From: Candidatus Omnitrophota bacterium | GTDB taxonomy: Bacteria; Omnitrophota; Omnitrophia; Omnitrophales; Danuiimicrobiaceae | Assembly (NCBI GenBank): GCA_016206955.1 | Contig: JACQQO010000028.1 | Location: forward strand, 1 to 9,383 | Length of the DNA stretch: 9,383 bases | Direction: 5' to 3' | The notes under the pieces: model-generated | What the model was told of the DNA's origin: nothing | What the model saw: the letters and a program-made list of their open reading frames with translations, nothing else | Databases searched by the model: none | Shown: piece after piece, positions 1 through 6,625 of the stretch | How the letters are laid out: the number at the start of each line of letters is the position of its first letter | Numbering within the stretch: position 1 is the first letter of the stretch | Position numbers and translations under genes: made by a program

Positions 1-315
1 ATTATCCGTTAAACATTGAACGTAAATCGCAACGCCTTCGGGCCCATAACCTTCATAGACCACTTCTTCGTAGGAAACCCCTTCTAAGGCCCCCGTTCCC
101 TTCTTGACTGCCCGTTCAATATTATCGGCCGGCATATTCGAGCTTTTAGCCGTTGAGATCGCAAGCCGAAGCCGCGGATTGGTGTTGGGATCGCCTCCCC
201 CTGCTTTGGCCGCCACCGTAATTTCTCGGATCAACTTGGTAAACATTTTGCCGCGCTTGGCATCGACCAAAGCTTTCTTGTGTTTGATACTCGCCCACTT
301 CGAATGACCGCTCAT
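1..315 (-). CDS. yebC: YebC/PmpR family regulator (5' part, cut by window edge)
   Basis: The 105 visible codons begin MSGHSKWASIKHKK, the hallmark N-terminus of the YebC/PmpR/TACO1 family. Further family signatures follow: DAKRGKMFTKLIREI (about 19-33), GGGDPNTNPRLRLAI (39-53), NMPADNIERAVKKGTG (60-75) and YEGYGPEGVAIYV (87-99). Family members are usually about 240-250 residues, so more than half lies beyond the left edge. In this family some members act as DNA-binding transcriptional regulators, and others relieve ribosome stalling on proline-rich stretches. The sequence does not show which applies here. The ATG at 315 overlaps the folP stop as ATGA, which implies translational coupling. No strong Shine-Dalgarno is visible, only an A-rich AAGAAAG upstream. 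It is the last visible gene of the tilS-ftsH-folP-yebC block. Confidence 0.95.
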   Translation of the reverse strand, partial: MSGHSKWASIKHKKALVDAKRGKMFTKLIREITVAAKAGGGDPNTNPRLRLAISTAKSSNMPADNIERAVKKGTGALEGVSYEEVVYEGYGPEGVAIYVQCLTDN

Positions 316-1160
316 AAGGAAACTTTCTTTTCTGAATTTAAAATGGCCTCCGCAACCGCAAGCGCTTCTTTCACCGCCCACACATCATGAACGCGCAAAA
401 TGTTTGCGCCTCGCTCATAGGCCAATACACACGCGGCCACGGTTCCGAACAAACGTTTATCAGGCGCTTGTTTTGTAATCGCGCCCATAAAAGACTTCCG
501 CGAAGGTCCTACCAAAAGCGGCCTTCCCAAAGATTTGAATTCGCTCAACCTTTCAAGGAGCTCCAAATTTTGTTCGGCCGTTTTAGAAAACCCAATGCCG
601 GGATCTAAGACAATCCGGTTTTGAGAAATTCCATGCGATTCGGCAATGGCCATACTTTCCGAAAGCTCACGGCTGATATCTTCGATTAAATCCTCATAAT
701 CGGTCAAAAGCTGCATCGTTTCGGGCGTCCCGCGCCGGTGCATTAAAACAAGTCCCGCTCCGAACTCTTTAACGACAGAAGCCATTTCAGAATCTTGGCG
801 GAGGCCGCTGACATCATTAATGACGTGAACTCCTTCTTCAAGTGCTCGCCTTGCCACACGCGATTTTGTCGTATCTACCGAAATAGGGATATGAATTTGG
901 CCTCTGAGCTTCGCCAAAACGGGAAGGAGGCGGCTTAACTCTTCTTCCGCAGAAACCACTTTTGCGCCCGGCCGAGTGGATTCGGCTCCAAGATCTAAAA
1001 TATCCGCGCCATCTTTCACCAAACGGAAGGCCTGCTCCAAAGCTAAATCGGGATTTAGAAACCTCCCGCCGTCATAAAAGGAATCAGGGGTTAAATTTAA
1101 AATGCCCATGATGAGTGGGCGGTCTAAGGAGAGATTAATATTTCTTGCTTTCCAAAGCAT
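312..1160 (-). CDS. folP: Dihydropteroate synthase
   Basis: This cytoplasmic enzyme condenses p-aminobenzoate with 6-hydroxymethyl-dihydropterin pyrophosphate to give dihydropteroate in folate synthesis; it is the sulfonamide target. The 282 residues match the usual length and form one TIM-barrel domain. Visible motifs: IMGILNLTPDSF (17-28, with Asn22), the loop GAESTRPGA (58-66), ISVDTTKS (93-100, Asp96), INDVSG (114-119), LDPGIGF (185-191, Asp186), GPSRKSF (218-224, Lys222) and RVHDV (256-260). All canonical pterin- and phosphate-binding positions appear intact. The chosen ATG gives a normal N-terminus, and an in-frame TAG lies about 30 bases upstream. No Shine-Dalgarno is obvious. It starts 39 bases after the ftsH stop, so it is probably co-transcribed, and its TGA overlaps the yebC ATG. 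Confidence 0.97.
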   Translation of the reverse strand: MLWKARNINLSLDRPLIMGILNLTPDSFYDGGRFLNPDLALEQAFRLVKDGADILDLGAESTRPGAKVVSAEEELSRLLPVLAKLRGQIHIPISVDTTKSRVARRALEEGVHVINDVSGLRQDSEMASVVKEFGAGLVLMHRRGTPETMQLLTDYEDLIEDISRELSESMAIAESHGISQNRIVLDPGIGFSKTAEQNLELLERLSEFKSLGRPLLVGPSRKSFMGAITKQAPDKRLFGTVAACVLAYERGANILRVHDVWAVKEALAVAEAILNSEKKVSL

Positions 1161-1199
1161 GGGCTTCGCGCTTGCGATTAACTTGGACGGCTAACGGGC

Positions 1200-3152
1200 C
1201 TACGATTGATTCAGCTCCGCGGCTTTAGGAACGTGGTTAAGCCCGATTAATTCCTTTACTTCCTCACTTGAAAGTGTTTCTTTTTCCAAAAGCCGATCGG
1301 AAAGTTTTTTTAGTTTGTCAATGTTCTTTTCAAGGATGGATTTGGCTCTCACGTAGGACTCATCCACAATTCGGCGGACTTCCTCATCGATCGCCACTGC
1401 GGTGCTTTCCGAATAATCCTTCTCGCGCATGAGGTCCCGGCCCAAAAATACTTCATGATCCTTTCTTCCAAACGTAAGATGGCCAAGCCGCTTGCTCATA
1501 CCATACTCACACACCATCCGCTGGGCATAATTGGTGGCGACTTCAAGATCATTGTGCGCTCCCGTCGTAATTTGTTTAAAAATCAACTCCTCCGCCACAC
1601 GCCCGCCGAGGAGCACAGTAATCTTATCCTGAAGCTCCTTCTCACGAACCAAATAACGGTCTTCCAAAGGAAGATGGAGCGTATAACCGAGCGCCGCGTG
1701 GCCGCGCGGAATGATAGAGACTTTATGAAGTTGATCGGTAGAACCCATCACGAGCAACGTTAGAATCGCATGACCCGATTCGTGGACGGCGACAATTTCC
1801 TTTTCTTCTTTTGAAATCACACGCGACTTACGCTCAGGCCCCGCCATCACACGTTCAATCGAAGCTTCAAGTTCTGATTGGCCCACTTCATTCTTGCCGT
1901 AACGCGCGGCGAGCAAGGCCGCTTCGTTCACCAAGTTAGCCAGATCGGCTCCGGAAAAACCCGGGGTTTGACGCGCAAGCTTAATCAAATCAGCATCCTT
2001 CGCAAGTTTCACATTGCGCGTATGAATTTTCAAAATGGCTTCGCGGCCTTTCATGTCGGGGCGATCAACCACGATTTGGCGATCAAAACGGCCTGGGCGT
2101 AAAAGCGCGGGATCCAGCACATCGGGTCGGTTGGTCGCTCCAATCAAAATAACGCCAACTTGCGTATCGAAACCGTCCATTTCTACAAGAAGAGCGTTCA
2201 AGGTTTGTTCCCGTTCGTCGTGTCCGCCGCCGATTCCGGCAAAGCGTTGGCGTCCTACCGCATCAATTTCATCGATGAAGATGATCGCTCCACGGCCGCT
2301 TGTTTTTGCGGCGCGCTTTCCTTGTTCAAAAAGATCGCGAACGCGCGCGGCGCCTACACCTACAAACATTTCCACGAAATCAGAACCGCTGATGGAATAA
2401 AAAGGCACGTCAGCTTCCCCGGCAACCGCTTTGGCTAAAAGCGTTTTTCCGGTTCCCGGAGGACCGAGTAAGAGCACGCCTTTCGGAATTTTGCCGCCCA
2501 GTTTCGTAAATTTGCCGGGATCTTTTAAAAATTCAATGATTTCCTGAAGTTCTTCTTTGGCTTCGTCGACCCCAGCCACATCTTTAAACGTGACGCGTTC
2601 GCGGTCGCCCGACAATTTGGCGCGCGATTTCCCAAAAGAAAAAATTTTGCCGCCGCCTTGTTGAACGCCTCGGTAAACAAAAAACCAAAAGAAACCGATC
2701 AAAAGCAAAACCGGAAGAACAGAGTAAATCAGGTTGCGCCAGAACACCTGAGGCGGATTGACATTAAAATTGGTGACATTCCTTCTCAAAAGCGGAATTA
2801 ATTCCAAGTCATTTCCGGGCGTATTGACTTGAAAGTAAGATCCGTCTTTAAGTTTGCCCCGAACTGTATTTTCAACCAGCTCCGCCGAGACGATCTCGCC
2901 TGTCGAAGGATTGTTAGAAAGCAATTCGTAAAAGGCACTGTAGGAAAGCGACCTCATTTCCATTTTGGGAAGCACAAAAATTTGAAGCAGGATGAAAAAA
3001 ATAAGAGGAATTACTAAAAACGCAATCAAACGGCGTCGTTCTGAATCGGGCCCCTTGGGAGGCGGACCTTGGCGTTTGGGCCCTCTTGGTTTTGGTCCTT
3101 GATAGTTCGTTTTAAAATTTGGGGTCTTAGGTACTTGATCCATATTTTCCAC
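1200..3152 (-). CDS. ftsH: ATP-dependent zinc metalloprotease FtsH
   Basis: Membrane-anchored hexameric AAA+ protease that degrades misfolded membrane proteins and regulatory substrates. Order in the 650 residues: a basic proline-rich N-terminal tail (about 8-41), TM1 (about 42-61), the FtsH extracytoplasmic domain (about 66-136), TM2 (about 141-160), AAA+ module and M41 peptidase. Visible motifs are Walker A GPPGTGKT (230-237), the pore loop FVGV (263-266), Walker B IFIDEID (291-297), the second region of homology ATNRPDVLDPALLRPGRFDRQ (339-359), the zinc site HESGH (457-461), and TTGAHNDLE (529-537) carrying the probable third zinc ligand Asp535. Everything needed for activity is present. 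The start is uncertain: a GTG at 3152, or an ATG three codons in at 3143 preceded by GTGGAA. The proline-rich cytosolic tail is unusual, since most homologues begin almost directly with TM1. It sits 73 bases after tilS and 39 before folP. Confidence 0.98.
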   Translation of the reverse strand: MENMDQVPKTPNFKTNYQGPKPRGPKRQGPPPKGPDSERRRLIAFLVIPLIFFILLQIFVLPKMEMRSLSYSAFYELLSNNPSTGEIVSAELVENTVRGKLKDGSYFQVNTPGNDLELIPLLRRNVTNFNVNPPQVFWRNLIYSVLPVLLLIGFFWFFVYRGVQQGGGKIFSFGKSRAKLSGDRERVTFKDVAGVDEAKEELQEIIEFLKDPGKFTKLGGKIPKGVLLLGPPGTGKTLLAKAVAGEADVPFYSISGSDFVEMFVGVGAARVRDLFEQGKRAAKTSGRGAIIFIDEIDAVGRQRFAGIGGGHDEREQTLNALLVEMDGFDTQVGVILIGATNRPDVLDPALLRPGRFDRQIVVDRPDMKGREAILKIHTRNVKLAKDADLIKLARQTPGFSGADLANLVNEAALLAARYGKNEVGQSELEASIERVMAGPERKSRVISKEEKEIVAVHESGHAILTLLVMGSTDQLHKVSIIPRGHAALGYTLHLPLEDRYLVREKELQDKITVLLGGRVAEELIFKQITTGAHNDLEVATNYAQRMVCEYGMSKRLGHLTFGRKDHEVFLGRDLMREKDYSESTAVAIDEEVRRIVDESYVRAKSILEKNIDKLKKLSDRLLEKETLSSEEVKELIGLNHVPKAAELNQS

Positions 3153-3160
3153 AGCTTTTC

Positions 3161-3189
3161 ATTTTAACAGTAAAGACAAAGGGGGGCAA
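3161..3189 (-). promoter_or_regulatory. Predicted sigma70-type promoter for ftsH
   Basis: On the minus strand, TTGCCC (3184-3189) is followed after exactly 17 bases by TAAAAT (3161-3166). An upstream TG (within TGT, 3167-3169) makes an extended -10. Only 8 bases separate the -10 from the GTG at 3152 (17 from the ATG at 3143), so the transcript would have little or no leader. It lies in the tilS-ftsH gap, where no hairpin terminator is visible, so ftsH could be expressed both from tilS read-through and from here. The call is based on sequence match only. Confidence 0.5.
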
Positions 3190-3225
3190 GTAAATTGTAA
3201 CCTTTTGCACCACATGAAGTTAAAT

Positions 3226-4614
3226 TTAATTTCCGGAGGTGAAAGAAATTCGAACAAATTGTTTCGTCTCAGGAGTGACCTTGAATGGCTCAGCCAGAGC
3301 TACTTGTCCCGCGATTGCAATCGTGCTATCCGACAAAACAAGAGGCAAACGATCCCTTTCTTCCACAGGAATGTGTTGATTAATTAAGAACCGTTTGAGT
3401 TTAAGCGGCTTTGTTCGTCCCAAGGGCTGAAACCGGTCTCCGGCTTTCCGATTTCGGATCGTAAGAGGAAAAGATAATTTCGCCCCATTCAATAGTTCAA
3501 AACTTTTGTCTGACTTATGGATAATGCGTGGTTTCCCTTTCAGCGCGCTGCAAGAAATCGAAACCTCAATTTCAGGAATATAAATCGCATCACCTAGAAA
3601 GAGTGGATAAGAAAATGAAACATTTATTCTTTTGCCTTTTTTAATTCGGATCGAATCGGATGAAACAGAAGCCAACAACCCTTTCGGCAATTGAAGCTGG
3701 AAACCGCGTTTGATATGTAACGATTCAGAAAATCGATTCCAATGATCAAAATCAAGTTCTGCTTCATTGAGAATGTGCAAAGCACGGTTCATCAATCGAT
3801 ATTGAATCGCTGGGCTCAGCTTGAGAAACGTTTTTCTGGGAAATAAAATTTCATTTGGATGCTCGCGAGCCAAACGTTTATAAAACGCCTTCGCGGTTTC
3901 ATCCAAAAAAGTAAGGTCCACATCTAAAAGATGAGGGAGCCGCGCAAGCGCTTTTTTAATTTGCGGATTAAAACCGCGTGCGATAAAAGGAATTAATCGA
4001 TGGCGAATTCGATTTCTTAAAAATCGAGGTGAACGATTGGATTTGTCTTCTCTGAAATGGATCCGATTGATTTTGACATACTTTTGAATTTCCGAACGCG
4101 GAATTTCAATCAACGGCCGAATGAGATAAGCGCCATTTAATTTTCGTTTCGGCCGAATGGCTTGAAGCCCTTGAAGGCCGGTTCCCGTAATTACACGCAT
4201 CAAAACTGTCTCGGCTTGATCGTCTTGCGTGTGAGCCACTGCGATTTTTTGCGCCCTTTTAACTTTCGCCATTTTCTCAAAAAATTGATAGCGAATTTCC
4301 CGTGCCCCTTCCTCGAGCGAAAGTTTAGCGCTTCTTTCCTTTTGTTTCATTTTTGCCTGTAAGACATCAATAGGAAGCTTCGTTTTTTTGGCCAAAGCTC
4401 TTACAAAAGCTTCATCCAAATCCGAGGCTTTACCTCTTAAGCCGTGATTGATATGAAGAATGCCGAGTTTGAGCTTCCAAGGCTTCCTGAGCTCGAGAAG
4501 CAAATGAAGAAGGGTGACTGAATCCTGACCGCCTGAAACCGCAACCAAAACCGTTTCGCTTCTCTCAATCATCCTAAATTTTTGCAATGTACGAAGGAAT
4601 TGTTCGCGAATCAT
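3226..4614 (-). CDS. tilS: tRNA(Ile)-lysidine synthetase TilS
   Basis: TilS attaches lysine to C34 of the CAU-anticodon tRNA-Ile2 using ATP, so that the tRNA reads AUA and is charged with isoleucine instead of methionine. The 462-residue protein has the N-terminal PP-loop ATPase domain with SGGQDS (27-32), HINHGLRG (54-61), SLEEGAREIRY (about 98-108) and AHTQDDQAET (127-136). It also has the IRPLIEIPR and NRSPRFLRNRIRH segments of the family. The C-terminal substrate-binding TilS domain is recognisable by NRKAGDRFQPLG and KLKRFLINQHIPVEERD near the end. I chose the ATG at 4614 (MIREQF...) rather than an ATG at 4659. The longer form would read back through the predicted promoter, overlap the divergent peptidase, and add 15 residues unlike the family. 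There is no Shine-Dalgarno, and the -10 is 10 bases upstream, implying an almost leaderless mRNA. First gene of the block leading to ftsH. Confidence 0.95.
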   Translation of the reverse strand: MIREQFLRTLQKFRMIERSETVLVAVSGGQDSVTLLHLLLELRKPWKLKLGILHINHGLRGKASDLDEAFVRALAKKTKLPIDVLQAKMKQKERSAKLSLEEGAREIRYQFFEKMAKVKRAQKIAVAHTQDDQAETVLMRVITGTGLQGLQAIRPKRKLNGAYLIRPLIEIPRSEIQKYVKINRIHFREDKSNRSPRFLRNRIRHRLIPFIARGFNPQIKKALARLPHLLDVDLTFLDETAKAFYKRLAREHPNEILFPRKTFLKLSPAIQYRLMNRALHILNEAELDFDHWNRFSESLHIKRGFQLQLPKGLLASVSSDSIRIKKGKRINVSFSYPLFLGDAIYIPEIEVSISCSALKGKPRIIHKSDKSFELLNGAKLSFPLTIRNRKAGDRFQPLGRTKPLKLKRFLINQHIPVEERDRLPLVLSDSTIAIAGQVALAEPFKVTPETKQFVRISFTSGN

Positions 4615-4629
4615 AAAGGGTGTTATTAT
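4600..4629 (+). promoter_or_regulatory. Weak promoter candidate for the M28 peptidase gene
   Basis: On the plus strand, TTGTTC (4600-4605) and TATTAT (4624-4629) are separated by 18 bases. A start near 4636 would give a leader of about 7 bases before the ATG at 4643. No Shine-Dalgarno precedes that ATG. The -10 shares bases with the opposing tilS -10, so the two promoters would be mutually exclusive face-to-face sites. Confidence 0.25.
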
Positions 4630-4633
4630 ATCA
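4625..4633 (-). promoter_or_regulatory. Extended -10 promoter of tilS
   Basis: The minus strand reads TGATATAAT: a consensus TATAAT (4625-4630) preceded by the TG of an extended -10. No good -35 is seen at 16-18 bases upstream (AGCTTC or similar), which fits extended -10 promoters. The tilS ATG starts 10 bases beyond the -10, so the expected transcription start (about 4617-4619) leaves a leader of roughly 3-5 bases. Confidence 0.55.
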
Positions 4634-4646
4634 TTTGCGCAAATGA
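4631..4646. promoter_or_regulatory. Perfect 16-bp palindrome, possible operator
   Basis: TCATTTGCGCAAATGA equals its own reverse complement over all 16 bases; the next flanking pair (a/a) breaks it. It overlaps the TG of the tilS extended -10 on one side and the ATG of the peptidase gene on the other. A dimeric regulator bound here could control both divergent genes. No regulator family is recognised from the motif. Confidence 0.4.
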
Positions 4647-5497
4647 AAGAAGCTAACAAAGACCTGCTGAGAAAACATCTTGAAAAAATCGCAGGCGAAC
4701 GAACTCCTTATCTAAGCGACCAACATTTAAAAGAGGTCGCTAACTATCTAAAAGAAACGTTCCAAAATCTTGGCTACCCCACCGAATCCGATTCATTTAC
4801 TTTTCAAGGCGAAACATTCGAAAATGTGATTGCACGGAAAAAGGGACTGAAGTCAGAAGCGAAAATCATCATCGGCGCCCACTTCGATTCGGTGCCGGGA
4901 ACGCCCGGCGCGGATGATAATGCCAGCGGCGTTGCTGCCATGCTTGAGCTTGCCAGAATCCTGGCTGATCACCCGTGGAATCACACAGCTGAATTCATCG
5001 GCTTCAACATAGAAGAATGGAATATGATCGGCTCAAGCGATTATGTGAATCGATTAAAACATAATCACATCTCTGTGCACGGGATGATTTCACTTGAAAT
5101 GGTTGGTTTTGCAACCGATGTACCTCGCAGTCAAAAAATGCCCGCGGGGTTCGGTTTTTTTTATCCTTCGGTCGGAAATTTTATCGGGGTCGTTGGGAAC
5201 ATACGATCTTGGAAGTTCATGAATGAATTTAAAGCGTCTATGAAAGAAACTGAAGGCCTCGGGGTTGAAAGCCTCCTCATGCCTTTCAATGGCTTATTTC
5301 TCCCAGCAACCCGTTGGAGTGATCATTCCCCATTTTGGGATGCGGGCTACCCCGCACTTTTAATTACGGATACTTCTTTTTATCGAAACCCGCACTACCA
5401 CGGACCGACCGACGCAATCGAGACACTCAACTTGGATTTTATGCAGAAGGTTACCCAGGCACTTGCACAAGCTTTGATTCATCTAGACAATTCTTAA
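4643..5497 (+). CDS. M28-family zinc metallopeptidase (aminopeptidase-like)
   Basis: A 284-residue single-domain protein with no signal peptide or membrane segment, so probably cytoplasmic. The M28 di-zinc site is readable: GAHFDSVPGTPGADDNASGV (78-97) gives His80, the auxiliary Asp82 and the bridging Asp91. FNIEEW (121-126) gives the general base Glu124 and ligand Glu125. SLEMVG (150-155) gives Glu152 where many members have Asp, and NPHYHGPTD (249-257) gives His253. RWSDHSPFWDAGYPALL (224-240) is the usual late signature. Members cleave N-terminal residues or related amide bonds; the substrate cannot be told from sequence. The only sensible start is the ATG at 4643, which has no Shine-Dalgarno. 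The gene is divergent from tilS, with a 28-base gap between the two coding regions, and is followed by a tRNA gene. A functional link to either is not evident. Confidence 0.9.
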   Translation: MKEANKDLLRKHLEKIAGERTPYLSDQHLKEVANYLKETFQNLGYPTESDSFTFQGETFENVIARKKGLKSEAKIIIGAHFDSVPGTPGADDNASGVAAMLELARILADHPWNHTAEFIGFNIEEWNMIGSSDYVNRLKHNHISVHGMISLEMVGFATDVPRSQKMPAGFGFFYPSVGNFIGVVGNIRSWKFMNEFKASMKETEGLGVESLLMPFNGLFLPATRWSDHSPFWDAGYPALLITDTSFYRNPHYHGPTDAIETLNLDFMQKVTQALAQALIHLDNS

Positions 5498-5516
5498 ACT
5501 TCAGGGAATAAAAATC

Positions 5517-5544
5517 TTGCGGATATGTGGGAATCAGATAAAAT
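5517..5544 (+). promoter_or_regulatory. Predicted promoter of the tRNA gene
   Basis: TTGCGG (5517-5522) and TAAAAT (5539-5544) are 16 bases apart, in the 63 bases between the peptidase stop and the tRNA. Transcription would begin about 10 bases before the mature tRNA 5' end. A separate promoter suggests that the tRNA gene is, or recently was, expressed independently of the peptidase gene. Confidence 0.4.
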
Positions 5545-5560
5545 TGCCAACGTCTTATTA

Positions 5561-5633
5561 GGCTGCGTAGCTCAGTTGGCAGAGCAAGTGACTCATAAGC
5601 CCTGGGTCAGTGGTTCGATTCCACTCGCCGCCA
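5561..5633 (+). tRNA. tRNA with CAT anticodon, elongator tRNA-Met-like, with stem mismatches
   Basis: The 73 bases fold as a tRNA: acceptor 5561-5567 with 5626-5632, D-stem GCTC/GAGC with canonical A14, GG and A21 in the loop, anticodon loop CTCATAA, variable loop GGGTC, a perfect five-pair T-stem AGTGG/CCACT around TTCGATT, and discriminator A. CCA is not encoded. The first 19 bases differ at one position from the E. coli elongator tRNA-Met as I recall it, which favours Met over the CAU-reading tRNA-Ile2 that TilS modifies, though identity is not proved. Oddities: acceptor pair 4:69 is T/C, and the anticodon stem AGTGA/GCCCT has two mispairs (29:41 T/C and 31:39 A/G). It may be a decaying copy or a tolerated variant. 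It converges on the acyltransferase gene, which ends 18 bases away. Confidence 0.8.
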
Positions 5634-5651
5634 GTCTTCTTCGCTCGTCTT

Positions 5652-6617
5652 TTAATCCTTAGGTCCGTGCGGGACACGCCAGCGATTGTGCATCCAAAGC
5701 CAGCGGGCGGGATTCTTACGAATTTCGGTTTCAATCCTCGAAATAAATTTCTGCGTATTGACCCGAATGTCTTCTTTGAAATCTCCCGTCCGTTCCAAAG
5801 GCATAGGTCCTTCCACTTGCATTTCATATTGAATACCCCCCTCCTCACCTTCCCCCATTTTGGGGGGAGGATGGTGGAGGGTGATTCTGCGTAGAAAATT
5901 GTAAAAAATGGGAGTTCCAAGCCTTAACGCCGCTACAACAGGAAGGCTTGTGGTTAAAGCAGGGCGGCCAAAAAAATGAGTTTCAACGCTTCCTTCGCTC
6001 ACACGCTGATCCACTAAAATGCAGACGATTGCATTTTCTTTCCTTAGCCGATCGAAAGTCTCGCGCACTCCACCTGATTTATCAATCGTCTTAAGTCCCA
6101 TTCCGCCTCGAAGTTTGACCGCATAGTCATAAAGATAAGGATTTTCAAGCGGACGCGCCACCGCATAAACAGAAGTTCCAATAGGCTTTGCCACGAGAAG
6201 GCCGCCCATCAAAGCCATAATTTCCCAATTGCCCGTATGACAAACAAGGACGATGGCCCCGTTTTTCTTTTCGAGTTCAGCATAAATTTTTTCCTTATTT
6301 TTAACCTCACTCAAATAACGGTCTGAAAATCGAATCATCTCGGGCATCCTGAGCCACTCGATTCCAAATTCAGCCAAATGGACAAAAGCGCCTCTTGCGA
6401 TTCTTCTAATTTCGGACTTTGATTTTTCATTTTGAAACGCGAGGCGAAGATTCTGATGCGCTATTTGACGTGGCTTTGGGAATAAAGCGTATAAGATAAA
6501 TCCAATTGGGCGGGCCAGATAAAGTGTGAAAGAGAAAGGCAGCAAGCGAACCAAAAAGCTGATAACACGGATCGTGCCGTACTCGAAAGCAAAAATTATT
6601 TTCTTAAGCCAAATCAT
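5652..6617 (-). CDS. LpxL/HtrB-type lipid A (lysophospholipid) acyltransferase
   Basis: Inner-membrane enzyme of the LpxL/LpxM/LpxP family, which transfers a secondary acyl chain from acyl-ACP to the lipid A precursor on the cytoplasmic face. The 321 residues are near the usual 300-ish. An N-terminal hydrophobic, basic region (about 5-46) anchors it. The catalytic HX4E motif is HTGNWE (127-132). LVDQR (201-205), FFGRPALTTSLPVVAALRLGTPIF (215-238) and the C-terminal NPARWLWMHNRW (302-313) are family signatures. Which lipid A position is acylated cannot be told, so no symbol is given. Residues about 245-260 (TLHHPPPKMGEGEEGG) interrupt the region between FLRR and GIQYEMQVEGP; they are encoded by a GC-rich palindrome that looks inserted in frame. 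The ATG at 6617 has no Shine-Dalgarno and lies 8 bases after a predicted -10. It is divergent from the PilZ gene. Confidence 0.9.
   Translation of the reverse strand: MIWLKKIIFAFEYGTIRVISFLVRLLPFSFTLYLARPIGFILYALFPKPRQIAHQNLRLAFQNEKSKSEIRRIARGAFVHLAEFGIEWLRMPEMIRFSDRYLSEVKNKEKIYAELEKKNGAIVLVCHTGNWEIMALMGGLLVAKPIGTSVYAVARPLENPYLYDYAVKLRGGMGLKTIDKSGGVRETFDRLRKENAIVCILVDQRVSEGSVETHFFGRPALTTSLPVVAALRLGTPIFYNFLRRITLHHPPPKMGEGEEGGIQYEMQVEGPMPLERTGDFKEDIRVNTQKFISRIETEIRKNPARWLWMHNRWRVPHGPKD
5836..5882. repeat. GC-rich imperfect palindrome inside the acyltransferase gene (REP/MITE-like)
   Basis: Around a TTT loop (5858-5860), CCCCCA (5852-5857) pairs with TGGGGG (5861-5866). Further out, ACC (5847-5849) can pair with GGT (5873-5875) and CCCTCC (5839-5844) with GGAGGG (5876-5881), with small bulges between. 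This long stem is unlike the surrounding coding sequence and is made of C-runs and G-runs. It translates in frame to a Pro/Gly/Glu/His-rich peptide within a conserved enzyme. The form resembles intragenic palindromic repeats such as REP-type or Rickettsia palindromic elements. Only one copy lies in this window. Confidence 0.6.
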
Positions 6618-6625
6618 TAAGCCAA

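Noticed and set aside
2035..2400. Plus-strand open frame of 121 codons opposite ftsH
   Set aside because: It lies entirely antisense to the conserved AAA+ region. The Arg/Ser/Pro-rich product is typical of a shadow frame.
4615..4659. 15-residue N-terminal extension of TilS from an ATG at 4659
   Set aside because: It runs through the predicted tilS promoter and the start of the divergent peptidase, and the added residues do not look like the TilS N-terminus. MIREQF at 4614 fits the family.
5558..5920. Minus-strand open frame of 120 codons across the tRNA and the acyltransferase end
   Set aside because: It is antisense to the tRNA and out of frame with the acyltransferase. It exists only because the tRNA complement and the palindrome lack stops there.
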